Assembly: GCF_000813145.1 (NCBI RefSeq)
Contig: NZ_BAZF01000002.1
Location: 62,001 to 126,000, forward strand
DNA length: 64,000 bases
Source: Geobacter sp. OR-1
Lineage (GTDB): Bacteria; Desulfobacterota; Desulfuromonadia; Geobacterales; DSM-12255
Direction of reading: 5' to 3'
Of the stretch, positions 56,887 to 64,000 are shown one piece after another. Each line of letters opens with the position of its first letter. The stretch's first letter is position 1. The notes beneath the pieces are model-generated. The model saw only the letters and a program-made list of their open reading frames with translations. It was not told where the DNA came from and made no database searches. A program made the position numbers and the translations under genes.

Positions 56887-57761
56887 AAGACACCTCCGGA
56901 GACGGTCAACGGCTTCTGATAGACCATGTCGTTTTTCAGATGTCTCAGGGTGAACAGGGTGGTTATGTTCATCAAAGACTCCGAATGCCCCAGGAGTAGG
57001 AATCCGCCGGGGTAAAGCGCCTGGCAGAACATCTCCACCACCTTTTTCTTGGCCGGCTGGTCAAAATAAATGATCACATTCCTACAGAAAATGATATCCA
57101 TCCTTCCCAGCAGCGCAAGGCGGTTATGGTCGAACAGATTAAGCTGGCTGATGGTGACCAGTTCGCGCACCTGGTCGGCGATCTTGTAGCTTCCCCCCTC
57201 CTGTTCCCTGAAGTAGTGCTCGACATAAGCGGCGTCGGTGGCCCGGAAGGAGCCCTTGCCGTAGACCCCCTTCCTGGCTTGCAGAAGAACTCTATGACTG
57301 ATGTCCGTACCGATTATCTCGATCCGCCAATCTTTGAGAAGGGGATTTTCAAGAAGCAGCATCGCAATCGTGTACGGCTCTTCTCCTGTTGAACAGCCGG
57401 CACTCCATATTCTTAAAGAACGGTCCCCCTTTTTCGACTTGGCCGCAACGATCTCCGGGACGATCTCGTCCGTAAACGCCTTCAGTTGAAACGCCTCTCT
57501 GAAGAAATAGGTCTCATTGGTGGTAAGCACGTCCATCAAGTCGGACATTTCCTGCTCTTTCCTGATGTCGTACTTCAGGAGAAGATAATAATCCTTGTAG
57601 CTTGCCAGGTTGTGATAGGCCAGCCGGGAAGACAGGCGCTTTTCCAGCAGGTACTTTGCGTCAGAAGCAAAGAACATCCCGCAGTGGTTATATACCAGAT
57701 CCCGAATCAACCGGAATTCTTCATCGGACATCTGGAATTCTGGATCAGCGCCAAAAATCAT
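56883..57761 (-). CDS. cheR: Chemoreceptor methyltransferase CheR
   Basis: 292 residues, EC 2.1.1.80. N-terminal helical domain (EEFRLIRDLVYNHCGMFF) and SAM-binding domain with TTNETYFFREAFQL, IWSAGCSTGEEPYTIAM, IIGTDIS and DIIFCRNVIIYFD. Adds methyl groups to receptor glutamates. Overlaps the HEAT-repeat gene and cheB by four bases at each end, so the three products are translated as a coupled set. Confidence 0.97.
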   Translation of the reverse strand: MIFGADPEFQMSDEEFRLIRDLVYNHCGMFFASDAKYLLEKRLSSRLAYHNLASYKDYYLLLKYDIRKEQEMSDLMDVLTTNETYFFREAFQLKAFTDEIVPEIVAAKSKKGDRSLRIWSAGCSTGEEPYTIAMLLLENPLLKDWRIEIIGTDISHRVLLQARKGVYGKGSFRATDAAYVEHYFREQEGGSYKIADQVRELVTISQLNLFDHNRLALLGRMDIIFCRNVIIYFDQPAKKKVVEMFCQALYPGGFLLLGHSESLMNITTLFTLRHLKNDMVYQKPLTVSGGVL

Positions 57762-59773
57762 GTAAACTCGCCCAGAAGATCCGTTAATTGCCGCCTGACA
57801 AGATCGTCGGTCTCTCTTTCAAGAGCGGCCTTCAGTAGCGGGAGCGCTTTAGCTCCCCGATATTCTGCGAGTGCCTTGATGAAAATACTGCGGATATCCC
57901 ATTGGTCATGAAACAGCAGCCGGTCCGACTGGTCGTCGAGCCAGCTGTCATCGATATGAATGAGAATCTCGACCGCGGCCTTCACAATCTCACTGTCGCC
58001 GTGCTCAAGGGCTTTGATGCAGAGCCGTTTTGCCGATTCGCCGTTGATTTCGAGCATGGTCTTGAGAGCAGCGATCAGAACAATGCCTTCCGAGTTAGCG
58101 ACAAGTTCGGAAATAGCCGGCTCTGCATCTGCCACGCGCAACGCGCCAAGGCTTCGGAGGGCAGCGCATTTAACCCACTGGTTCTGGTCCTTTAAAGCCA
58201 GCATCAGCGGTTGGACGACAAAATCACCGCCAAACTCGCCCAAAGCCCCGGCCACCGCCATCCGCACATTAGGTTCTTCATCCACCAGAGCCATAACCAG
58301 ATGGTTGACGCTAGCCGGATCTTTCAGTTCTGCCAGCGAGAAAACCGCTGCGGTGCGAACATTGGCGTCCTCATCCTTTATCAGCCGGGCCAGTCGCTCC
58401 GTCGACCTCAAAGCCGCGTACAGCGAGGTCGAGCTGCGCCGCTTTTCGGGAACCGGTGATGTGGACAGGTCAGCGGCAATCCTTTCCACGGCGATGCGAT
58501 CCTTGTCAACCAGCCGGCCGAGCGCTTCAACCGCCCCAACCCTCACATCCAGTTCATCATCGTCGAGAAGGGGTTCGATATCAGGGATAATTTCAGCAGA
58601 GCCGATGTTCCCCGCGGCAATGACCGCAACACGCCTGAGCATGTGGGATCTGCTCTTCATCCCCTCCCTCAGAATATTGGCGCTCTCCGGACACCCCAAT
58701 TCACCGCAAATATAGGTTATGTAGCATTTTTGCTCATCGTCCGACTCCGGATACGCCCGTATGAGTGCGTGCAGACCTTCGGCGCCGATTTCCCTGAAAG
58801 AGTTGAGGCAGCCACCTCTGAGCCTGTCGTCACGGCACCCTTCCAGCAACAGCATGGCAGCTGCCGGATCACCCAATAGCCCCAGAATTCTGATCAGCGG
58901 TTCGGAAAGATGTTTTTCCGTTTCAGTAATTGCAGATATGAACTCACGCGCGAAATCCGTGCCGGCAAATCCCCTTAACTGTGCGTCGATCTTTTCATGG
59001 GCCAATTCTCTAGAAAGCCCCTCCCGGATCATGAGCAGCGACGACGCTGCCGCGGCCCTGACATGTTTTGCTTTCTCCCGCAAGCCATCGATAAGAAACG
59101 GCACCACTTCGACATCACCGATTGCTCCCAGGCAGTCAATCAGAGGTTTCTTCAGCAGCGATTCGTCGGCGAGAGCTATTACGGTTTCAACGGGTACCGG
59201 CTTGCCTATCCGCCCCAACGCCTCAAGTACCGTGTAACAGAGTGAGATATTGCCTCGGTCCAATACTGCCACCAGTTCCGGAACAGCACGGGGATCTCCG
59301 ATCTTCCCGAGATTTTCCGCTGCAGCGGAAGAGACATTCGGGTCTTCGTCCCTGAGGGCACGGATCAAGAGCGGCACCGGTTCCTGAGAGCCGATGTTGC
59401 CAAGCACATCGATAACGAATTTCCTTACATCATGATCTTCATCATCGATATAGCGGCTCAGCACCGGGACCGACTTTTCGCCGAATTTTTCCAGAGCCTC
59501 GCAAGCCGAATTACGCAGACCGGCATTGTCACTCGCCCTTAGGAGTCCGACCATATCCTCGATAACCCGGTCTTCGATCGGATAGCGATAAAGGACCTCC
59601 AGCGCCTCCTTGCGCACCCTCCAGCTCTCATCACCCATAGCCTCGTAAAGCATCTCCCTGATATCGGAAAATGAGAGCTTGATGAGCGAAGCAACCGCAA
59701 TGCGCCGTTGCTCTTCTTCCGAAGAGCTGAACAGCTGTCTCAGAGAATGCACTGTATCAATTCCATTTTTCAT
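57758..59773 (-). CDS. HEAT-repeat scaffold protein in the chemosensory operon
   Basis: 671 residues built almost entirely of about 20 HEAT-like helical repeats of 31 residues, each with the pattern VPxLIxALxDExxxVRxxAAxALGxIG (e.g. EPVPLLIRALRDEDPNV, RAVPELVAVLDRG, VNHLVMALVDEEPNV). No enzymatic domain, signal peptide or membrane helix. Such solenoids are protein-binding surfaces; here the partner is likely CheR, CheB or another member of the operon. ATG 59773 is chosen over a TTG two codons earlier because GGAG lies six bases before it. Confidence 0.9.
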   Translation of the reverse strand: MKNGIDTVHSLRQLFSSSEEEQRRIAVASLIKLSFSDIREMLYEAMGDESWRVRKEALEVLYRYPIEDRVIEDMVGLLRASDNAGLRNSACEALEKFGEKSVPVLSRYIDDEDHDVRKFVIDVLGNIGSQEPVPLLIRALRDEDPNVSSAAAENLGKIGDPRAVPELVAVLDRGNISLCYTVLEALGRIGKPVPVETVIALADESLLKKPLIDCLGAIGDVEVVPFLIDGLREKAKHVRAAAASSLLMIREGLSRELAHEKIDAQLRGFAGTDFAREFISAITETEKHLSEPLIRILGLLGDPAAAMLLLEGCRDDRLRGGCLNSFREIGAEGLHALIRAYPESDDEQKCYITYICGELGCPESANILREGMKSRSHMLRRVAVIAAGNIGSAEIIPDIEPLLDDDELDVRVGAVEALGRLVDKDRIAVERIAADLSTSPVPEKRRSSTSLYAALRSTERLARLIKDEDANVRTAAVFSLAELKDPASVNHLVMALVDEEPNVRMAVAGALGEFGGDFVVQPLMLALKDQNQWVKCAALRSLGALRVADAEPAISELVANSEGIVLIAALKTMLEINGESAKRLCIKALEHGDSEIVKAAVEILIHIDDSWLDDQSDRLLFHDQWDIRSIFIKALAEYRGAKALPLLKAALERETDDLVRRQLTDLLGEFT

Positions 59774-59788
59774 AGGCAACTCCAGCCG

Positions 59789-60766
59789 CTAAAGCCCCAA
59801 TTCATTCCGCTTGACAGAGATCAACTGCTCAAAGGCATCGTCCAGAAAAGCCGTCCCATTTGCTACCTCAGGAGAAACCCGACGGGCATAAAGCGCTTTA
59901 CCTTCCTTTATTTCTTCTCGCAGCAATTCGTAGAAAGATCCGCTTTTTATCCCTTCCAGGACCTTTTCCTGATTGTAGAGAAGGATGTCCGAAACAATTA
60001 TGCGGGCCAACCTTCTTGCCTTAACGGTTGCTTCGGAAAATTCCTCCAGAGGCATGTGTGCTGCCGACGAGGAAGGCACGGTTGTCGCCAGTTCTTCATC
60101 CCGCCTGATCTCGTCTCTCGCCGACTCGTCACCGGCCGGAACTCCCAAGTCGTCTGCTTCGGCCGCCGCGGTGATCGAAGCGACGGTCTCCACCTGCTCC
60201 TCGGAAATTTGACGATCTTCGTTCTCACCTCTGATCAATTTCTTTACCAGGGGAGCCAGTGAATCCGGAATGTGGTGTTTTTCAATGTAAGCATCGGCAC
60301 CGTACAGCGACGATGGGGTGCGCTTATATTTGGTTTTGTCGTAAATAGAAGCCACCAGTATCAGTTTTACATTATCAAGGTCTGGGTTATGTCTTACCGA
60401 CTCACAAATCTCAAACCCGTACATGGACGGCAACGCGACATCCAGAAGAACCACTGCGGGTTTTTGGCACTCGATCGCGCGCATTGTCTCAAGCCCGTCA
60501 TTGAAAGAAATTACTTCAACCGGTTCTCCGGCAAGGACTTTTTGAACTGCGGAACAAAACGCCGGACTTTCATTGGCAACAAACAACTTGGGTTTCGTGA
60601 CTTCCGTTGCAGAAGGCGTTTCGGCGGAAACCCGGGTATCCCCCGGCTTGCGCACAACTTTGAAAACGGCTTTACACTTCCCGCAGCGGAGCTTTACTCC
60701 CGAGGATTCGATTCTGGTCTCATCAAAGCTGAAACGTGATTTACATTGTGGGCAAACGATCTGCAT
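59789..60766 (-). CDS. Zinc-ribbon (MJ0042) plus receiver-domain protein
   Basis: 325 residues in three parts: an N-terminal zinc ribbon with VCPQCKSRFSFDE ... LRCGKCKAVFKV (residues 3-40), a receiver domain (about 60-175) with phospho-Asp in VVLLDVALPSMYGFE and Lys in AYIEKHHIP, and a C-terminal part with an acidic, low-complexity linker followed by helical ARRLARIIVSDILLYNQEKVLEG, a motif seen in other Desulfuromonadota proteins of this zinc-ribbon type. Output is unclear. Located between the HEAT gene and cheW in the operon. Confidence 0.88.
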   Translation of the reverse strand: MQIVCPQCKSRFSFDETRIESSGVKLRCGKCKAVFKVVRKPGDTRVSAETPSATEVTKPKLFVANESPAFCSAVQKVLAGEPVEVISFNDGLETMRAIECQKPAVVLLDVALPSMYGFEICESVRHNPDLDNVKLILVASIYDKTKYKRTPSSLYGADAYIEKHHIPDSLAPLVKKLIRGENEDRQISEEQVETVASITAAAEADDLGVPAGDESARDEIRRDEELATTVPSSSAAHMPLEEFSEATVKARRLARIIVSDILLYNQEKVLEGIKSGSFYELLREEIKEGKALYARRVSPEVANGTAFLDDAFEQLISVKRNELGL

Positions 60767-60772
60767 ATCCGC

Positions 60773-61255
60773 TCACGCCTCCTTGAGACCGCCATTTATT
60801 TTACCGAGTTCCCTTGCTTCGTGTGTTGAGAGCAGCCGGTCAATATTCAGCAGCATGATCATATCCTGCCTGACCAGGCAAACCCCCAGCAGATACTCGG
60901 TATCGATCCCTTCTCCGAGAGCAGGAGGAGGCTTGATATCCTTGACCGCTACAGTAACCACCTCGGTCACCTCGTCCACAACCAGGGCAAGGACCTGCCC
61001 GGTCAGATTTACGATCAGGAGACGGGTGTTGGAGGTAGTCTCATTCTCGGGAAGGCCAAAGCGCTTCCGGAGATCAACCACCGGCATCACAATGCCTCTC
61101 AGATTGATTATCCCCTCCACAAAATCAGGGAATCGGGGAAGGCAGGTAAGCTTGAGAGGACGAATGATCTCTTTTATCCGCATGATATCGATAGCATAGA
61201 GATCAGCTCCGAGGCGAAAACAGGCTACCTGTATTTCCTGAATTTCACGGTACAT
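60773..61255 (-). CDS. cheW: CheW-type adaptor
   Basis: 160-residue CheW domain that links receptors to CheA. Features: QVACFRLGADLYAIDIMRIKEII, LPRFPDFVEGIINLRGIVMPVVDLRKRFGLP and VLALVVDEVTEVVTV. Length is normal. The operon has a second, longer CheW protein (61663-62607), so two adaptor types serve the same array. Confidence 0.95.
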   Translation of the reverse strand: MYREIQEIQVACFRLGADLYAIDIMRIKEIIRPLKLTCLPRFPDFVEGIINLRGIVMPVVDLRKRFGLPENETTSNTRLLIVNLTGQVLALVVDEVTEVVTVAVKDIKPPPALGEGIDTEYLLGVCLVRQDMIMLLNIDRLLSTHEARELGKINGGLKEA

Positions 61256-61263
61256 TTAATCCC

Positions 61264-61650
61264 CTACTCCGGCACAGAAGAAAGAATACGCTCTATTGTC
61301 CCTATCAACTGGGCCGACTTGAACGGCTTGGTAATATATGCGTCTGCCCCGGCATCCTTCCCGCGGTCCATATCCTGCGTGTTCTTGCGGGCCGTAAGTA
61401 TTATCACCGGCACTTTACAGGTGACAGGATCGGTCTTGATCCTGCGACACACCTCGAAACCGTCAATTCCCGGCAGCATTACATCCAGTATGACGAGATC
61501 GGGGCAATTTCTGGATAACTCATCAATGGCGGCAACCCCATCGGCAACGCCGACTACCCGATATCCCTTGGAGGAAAGCAGTATGCTCTCCAATTTGAGA
61601 AGGCTCTCCTCATCCTCCACAATCAGAATCCTGTTCCGCTTTACGGTCAT
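61264..61650 (-). CDS. Single-domain response regulator
   Basis: 128-residue receiver domain: ILIVEDEESLLKLE, phospho-Asp in LVILDVMLPGIDGFEV, Thr in VIILTARKN and Lys in AYITKPFKS. Closer in pattern to PleD/OmpR-type receivers than to CheY. AAAGGGAGTTAAG precedes the ATG. Second of two stand-alone receivers in this operon. Confidence 0.93.
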   Translation of the reverse strand: MTVKRNRILIVEDEESLLKLESILLSSKGYRVVGVADGVAAIDELSRNCPDLVILDVMLPGIDGFEVCRRIKTDPVTCKVPVIILTARKNTQDMDRGKDAGADAYITKPFKSAQLIGTIERILSSVPE

Positions 61651-61662
61651 CTTAACTCCCTT

Positions 61663-62607
61663 TCAGAACAGAGATACATCCAGGATGCTTTCCAGATTCA
61701 AGAGAATCAACATGCCGCTGGGATGGCGCCCAATCCCCTGAACAAAATCGCGGTCAATTCCTTCGAGGACTGCGGGCGGCTGTTCAATGCCTCCTTCCGG
61801 GATCCTGACCACTTGGAGCACCTCATCCACCTGGATACCGAAAAGCTCCTCCCCTTTACTGACTACAATGATCCGTTCCTTGGAACTAGGGGCCACAGGT
61901 TCGAGATGCAACCGCTTGCCCATGTTGAAAACAGGGATGATGATCCCCCTAAGGGAAAGCACGCCGGTGATGAACTCCGGAACCCGCGGTACCTCAGTGA
62001 TCTCCCTGGGCTTGATAATCTCCTTGATCTCCATGATATTGATCGCGTATTGCTCGTTACAGACCCGGAAACAGAGAAATTCCTGGTAATCCGCGACTTC
62101 TGCCTCAGAATGCTCATCGGACAAGGCCAGCTGTTCATCGCCGAAACCCGATGAAGCACGGCCTGACAGGAGTATTGCCAGCGGGTCGAAATGCCTTTCC
62201 TGCGCTTCCTGTGGCTCCTCCTCCGGTTCCGGAGCGGCTACGGACAGATCGGGTTTGGCAAATTCGCCCGGGGGTAGGTTAAGGGAAGCTGAATATTCCA
62301 TTGCTGTCGATGCCGGTATTGCAGGGGCCTTGATCGGCTGGGGGGGTTCCGGTATGGCGGGCTCAGCCACCTTCTCAGGCACTTCAAAGGGTACGTCCTC
62401 TATCGCAGCATTCTCAGGGGACTCCGAAACCGGCTCAGGCTCAGGTTCATCCTCAATACCCAGATCAATCCGGATCGGCTCCTGTTCCTCATAACACTCG
62501 TTTTTCAACTCCGGCGGTGCCGAAACAACAGGTTGGCCTTTAGCAGGCGTTGCCGCTGCTTCGTCACGATCGCGATTGGCTTTTTTTCGTATTTCTGCAA
62601 GGTTCAT
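61663..62607 (-). CDS. CheW-domain protein with long acidic N-terminal extension
   Basis: 314 residues. The first 160 are low-complexity, rich in Glu, Pro and Ala (e.g. IDLGIEDEPEPEPVSESPE), probably disordered. Residues about 170-314 are a CheW domain: QEFLCFRVCNEQYAINIMEIKEII, VPRVPEFITGVLSLRGIIIPVFNMGKRLHL, FGIQVDEVLQVVRI. The tail may tether other proteins to the array. It lies between ATPase and receiver genes. Confidence 0.92.
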   Translation of the reverse strand: MNLAEIRKKANRDRDEAAATPAKGQPVVSAPPELKNECYEEQEPIRIDLGIEDEPEPEPVSESPENAAIEDVPFEVPEKVAEPAIPEPPQPIKAPAIPASTAMEYSASLNLPPGEFAKPDLSVAAPEPEEEPQEAQERHFDPLAILLSGRASSGFGDEQLALSDEHSEAEVADYQEFLCFRVCNEQYAINIMEIKEIIKPREITEVPRVPEFITGVLSLRGIIIPVFNMGKRLHLEPVAPSSKERIIVVSKGEELFGIQVDEVLQVVRIPEGGIEQPPAVLEGIDRDFVQGIGRHPSGMLILLNLESILDVSLF

Positions 62608-62632
62608 GGTGATCTACCCGAATTACTATAAT

Positions 62633-63436
62633 CTATGAATGTGTCAATTCGCCCCGAAGAGACTCCACCAGTTCTGCATCTATAAACGACTGTTCCCTGC
62701 CGAACCCCTCCAGCAGCGCATTTGTGGCCACAAGGTTGATCATCCGCGGCACACCGCCGGACAGTTCAAAGATTTTCTGCACCGCATCCGGAGTGAACAG
62801 CCCCGGATACCCACCGGCGACCTCCATGCGGAAATCCAGGTATTCCTGGGTCTCTTCCAGGGTCAGCGGTTTTAAGTGATACTTGATAGCAATCCGCTGA
62901 CGGAATGGCTCATATTGAGGTGCAGAGAGAATGGTGCGCAGTTCCGGCTGGCCCATAAGGATAACGCTGAGCAGGTTCCTGTCATCCAGTTGGAAATTGG
63001 TGAGCAGCCGGATCTCGTCGTACACCTCCCGGTCGGGAATCAACTGGGCCTCGTCGATCACCAGGACCGGGCTGATCCCTTCACAGTGAAAGCGGTAAAG
63101 GGAATCCGTCATCTCCTGAAGCAGGTCTTCCTTACTCGTAGCCGGGACGTCCGAACAGAGGCTTCGGGCAACGGTCCGCAAAAACTCCATTGGCGTCAGC
63201 CGGGGATTGAGCACAAAACAGAAGCGGTAGGACTCTCCCATGGTGTCCATGAGAGCCCGCGAAATGGTCGTCTTACCGCACCCTATTTCTCCGGTGAGCA
63301 GCGCAAACTCTTTTTCCTCCAGAACATATTTCAGGCGGGCGAGAGCCTCCCGATGCCCTCTGCTCAAATACAGATAGCGAGGATCAGGGGTCTTGCTGAA
63401 CGGCTTTTCAGTGAATCCGTAAAAATCCCTATACAT
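62633..63436 (-). CDS. ExeA/GspA-type AAA ATPase
   Basis: 267 residues of the ExeA family. N-terminal MYRDFYGFTEKPFSKTPDP is the usual lead; Walker A GEIGCGKTTISRAL, Walker B VLVIDEAQL, and a C-terminal lid with GVPRMINLVATNALLEGF. Homologues assist secretin assembly or transposition, but no secretin, GspB or transposase is present. Lacks the C-terminal peptidoglycan-binding extension of ExeA. Presence within a che operon suggests a role in array assembly or positioning (inference). Confidence 0.92.
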   Translation of the reverse strand: MYRDFYGFTEKPFSKTPDPRYLYLSRGHREALARLKYVLEEKEFALLTGEIGCGKTTISRALMDTMGESYRFCFVLNPRLTPMEFLRTVARSLCSDVPATSKEDLLQEMTDSLYRFHCEGISPVLVIDEAQLIPDREVYDEIRLLTNFQLDDRNLLSVILMGQPELRTILSAPQYEPFRQRIAIKYHLKPLTLEETQEYLDFRMEVAGGYPGLFTPDAVQKIFELSGGVPRMINLVATNALLEGFGREQSFIDAELVESLRGELTHS

Positions 63437-63448
63437 TAAACATTATCC

Positions 63449-64000
63449 TCAAATGCTTCCCCGGGTAGATTCCGCGATAATGCCGCCGACATCCAGAACC
63501 AGAATGGTTCTCTGGTCGCCCAGATCCGCGGCGCCGGATATTCCCCTGAAACCCTTGAAGGTTTCTCCGATGGACTTTATGACAATATCCTGCTGGCCGA
63601 TAAGATCATCGACTACGATCCCCAACCGTTTCTCCGCCACTCCGACCACAACCACGTAAAAGAGCTCGGGAGAGGCAGCTATGTCGTTGAGCTCAAAGAT
63701 ATCGGCCAGTCGAACCAGCGGCAGAGTCATGTCACGAAGCTGTATGACCTCCCGCCGTTCCACCGTGAGAATTTCCCTGCTCTCGACCAGGATGGTTTCC
63801 AGCACGGAAGTAATCGGCATTGCGTACGTGCGGCCGGCAACACTGATGATTAGCGCCTTGATAATGGCGAGAGTTATCGGCAAGGTGATAATCACCTTGC
63901 TCCCGAGTCCGGGTCGGGTTTCTATGTCAACCATGCCCGAAACCGCCGCGATGTTGTTCCGCACCACATCCATGCCAACGCCCCGGCCCGAAACATCTGT
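63449..64000 (-). CDS. cheA: Chemotaxis histidine kinase CheA, C-terminal part
   Basis: Partial: the gene continues beyond the window. Visible are the end of the ATPase domain (TDVSGRGVGMDVVRNNI, then TRPGLGSKVIITLPITLAI) and the P5 CheW-like regulatory domain (SVAGRTYAMPITSVLETI, LPLVRLADIF, RLGIVVDDLIGQQDIVIKSI). Histidine phosphotransfer domain lies outside. Position at the head of the visible operon supports a complete signalling unit. Confidence 0.96.
   Translation of the reverse strand, partial: TDVSGRGVGMDVVRNNIAAVSGMVDIETRPGLGSKVIITLPITLAIIKALIISVAGRTYAMPITSVLETILVESREILTVERREVIQLRDMTLPLVRLADIFELNDIAASPELFYVVVVGVAEKRLGIVVDDLIGQQDIVIKSIGETFKGFRGISGAADLGDQRTILVLDVGGIIAESTRGSI

Overview
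The window looks like chromosomal DNA from a Geobacter-type bacterium (Geobacterales, Desulfuromonadota). The best markers are a 27-heme secreted cytochrome built of c7-type triheme modules (52349-54478), a chemosensory-like operon next to it, many GTG/TTG starts, and short structured intergenic elements. The gene order leuS-lptE-holA-rpsT beside a 27-heme cytochrome matches what I remember of Geobacter sulfurreducens. The assignment is by recognition, not by database search.

Layout. 1-2.7 kb (minus): 7TM-HD phosphohydrolase and ybeY, cut by the window edge. 2.9-7.6 kb (plus): enolase, an NAD salvage pair (pncB-pncA) and DAHP synthase. 7.6-10.7 kb (minus): serA and a membrane glycosyltransferase. 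11-13.3 kb (plus): trmL, then an AT-richer patch with a PIN-toxin remnant, a small membrane protein and an rsgA-type GTPase, probably acquired. 13.5-15.6 kb (plus): PP2C phosphatase and two envelope proteins. 15.6-22.4 kb (minus): rRNA methyltransferase, Tim44-like protein, HD hydrolase, pyruvate carboxylase. 22.6-27.4 kb: parvulin isomerase, ferritin and slipin, an Rh-type ammonium channel, and a two-gene rubredoxin plus diiron pair. 27.4-29.9 kb (minus): two PLP enzymes of sulfur amino acid metabolism under a SAM riboswitch. 30.2-34.9 kb (plus): a large secreted subtilase. 34.9-47.7 kb (minus): the cell-shape genes mreB...mreC-mreD-mrdA-rodA, split by a surface-sugar cluster and followed by a radical SAM enzyme, a histidine kinase, plsC and rnhA. 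47.9 kb: rpsT (plus). 48.2-64 kb (minus): cheA...cheY chemosensory operon, the 27-heme cytochrome, leuS, lptE, holA.

The most notable items are: (i) the chemosensory operon, which mixes CheA/W/R/B/Y parts with an ExeA-like ATPase, a zinc-ribbon/receiver protein, a 20-HEAT-like repeat protein and a GAF protein, and leads into the giant cytochrome; (ii) a 35-residue rubredoxin gene in front of a diiron ferritin-like gene, i.e. a rubrerythrin split in two; (iii) a two-copy structured repeat, one copy in the enolase 3' UTR and the other in the serA leader against its ribosome binding site; (iv) three conserved genes (7TM-HD protein, Tim44-like, ferritin) that each carry one extra base in a short homopolymer, while a G9 run inside pyruvate carboxylase keeps its frame.

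No tRNA, rRNA, CRISPR array, transposase or integrase was recognised.
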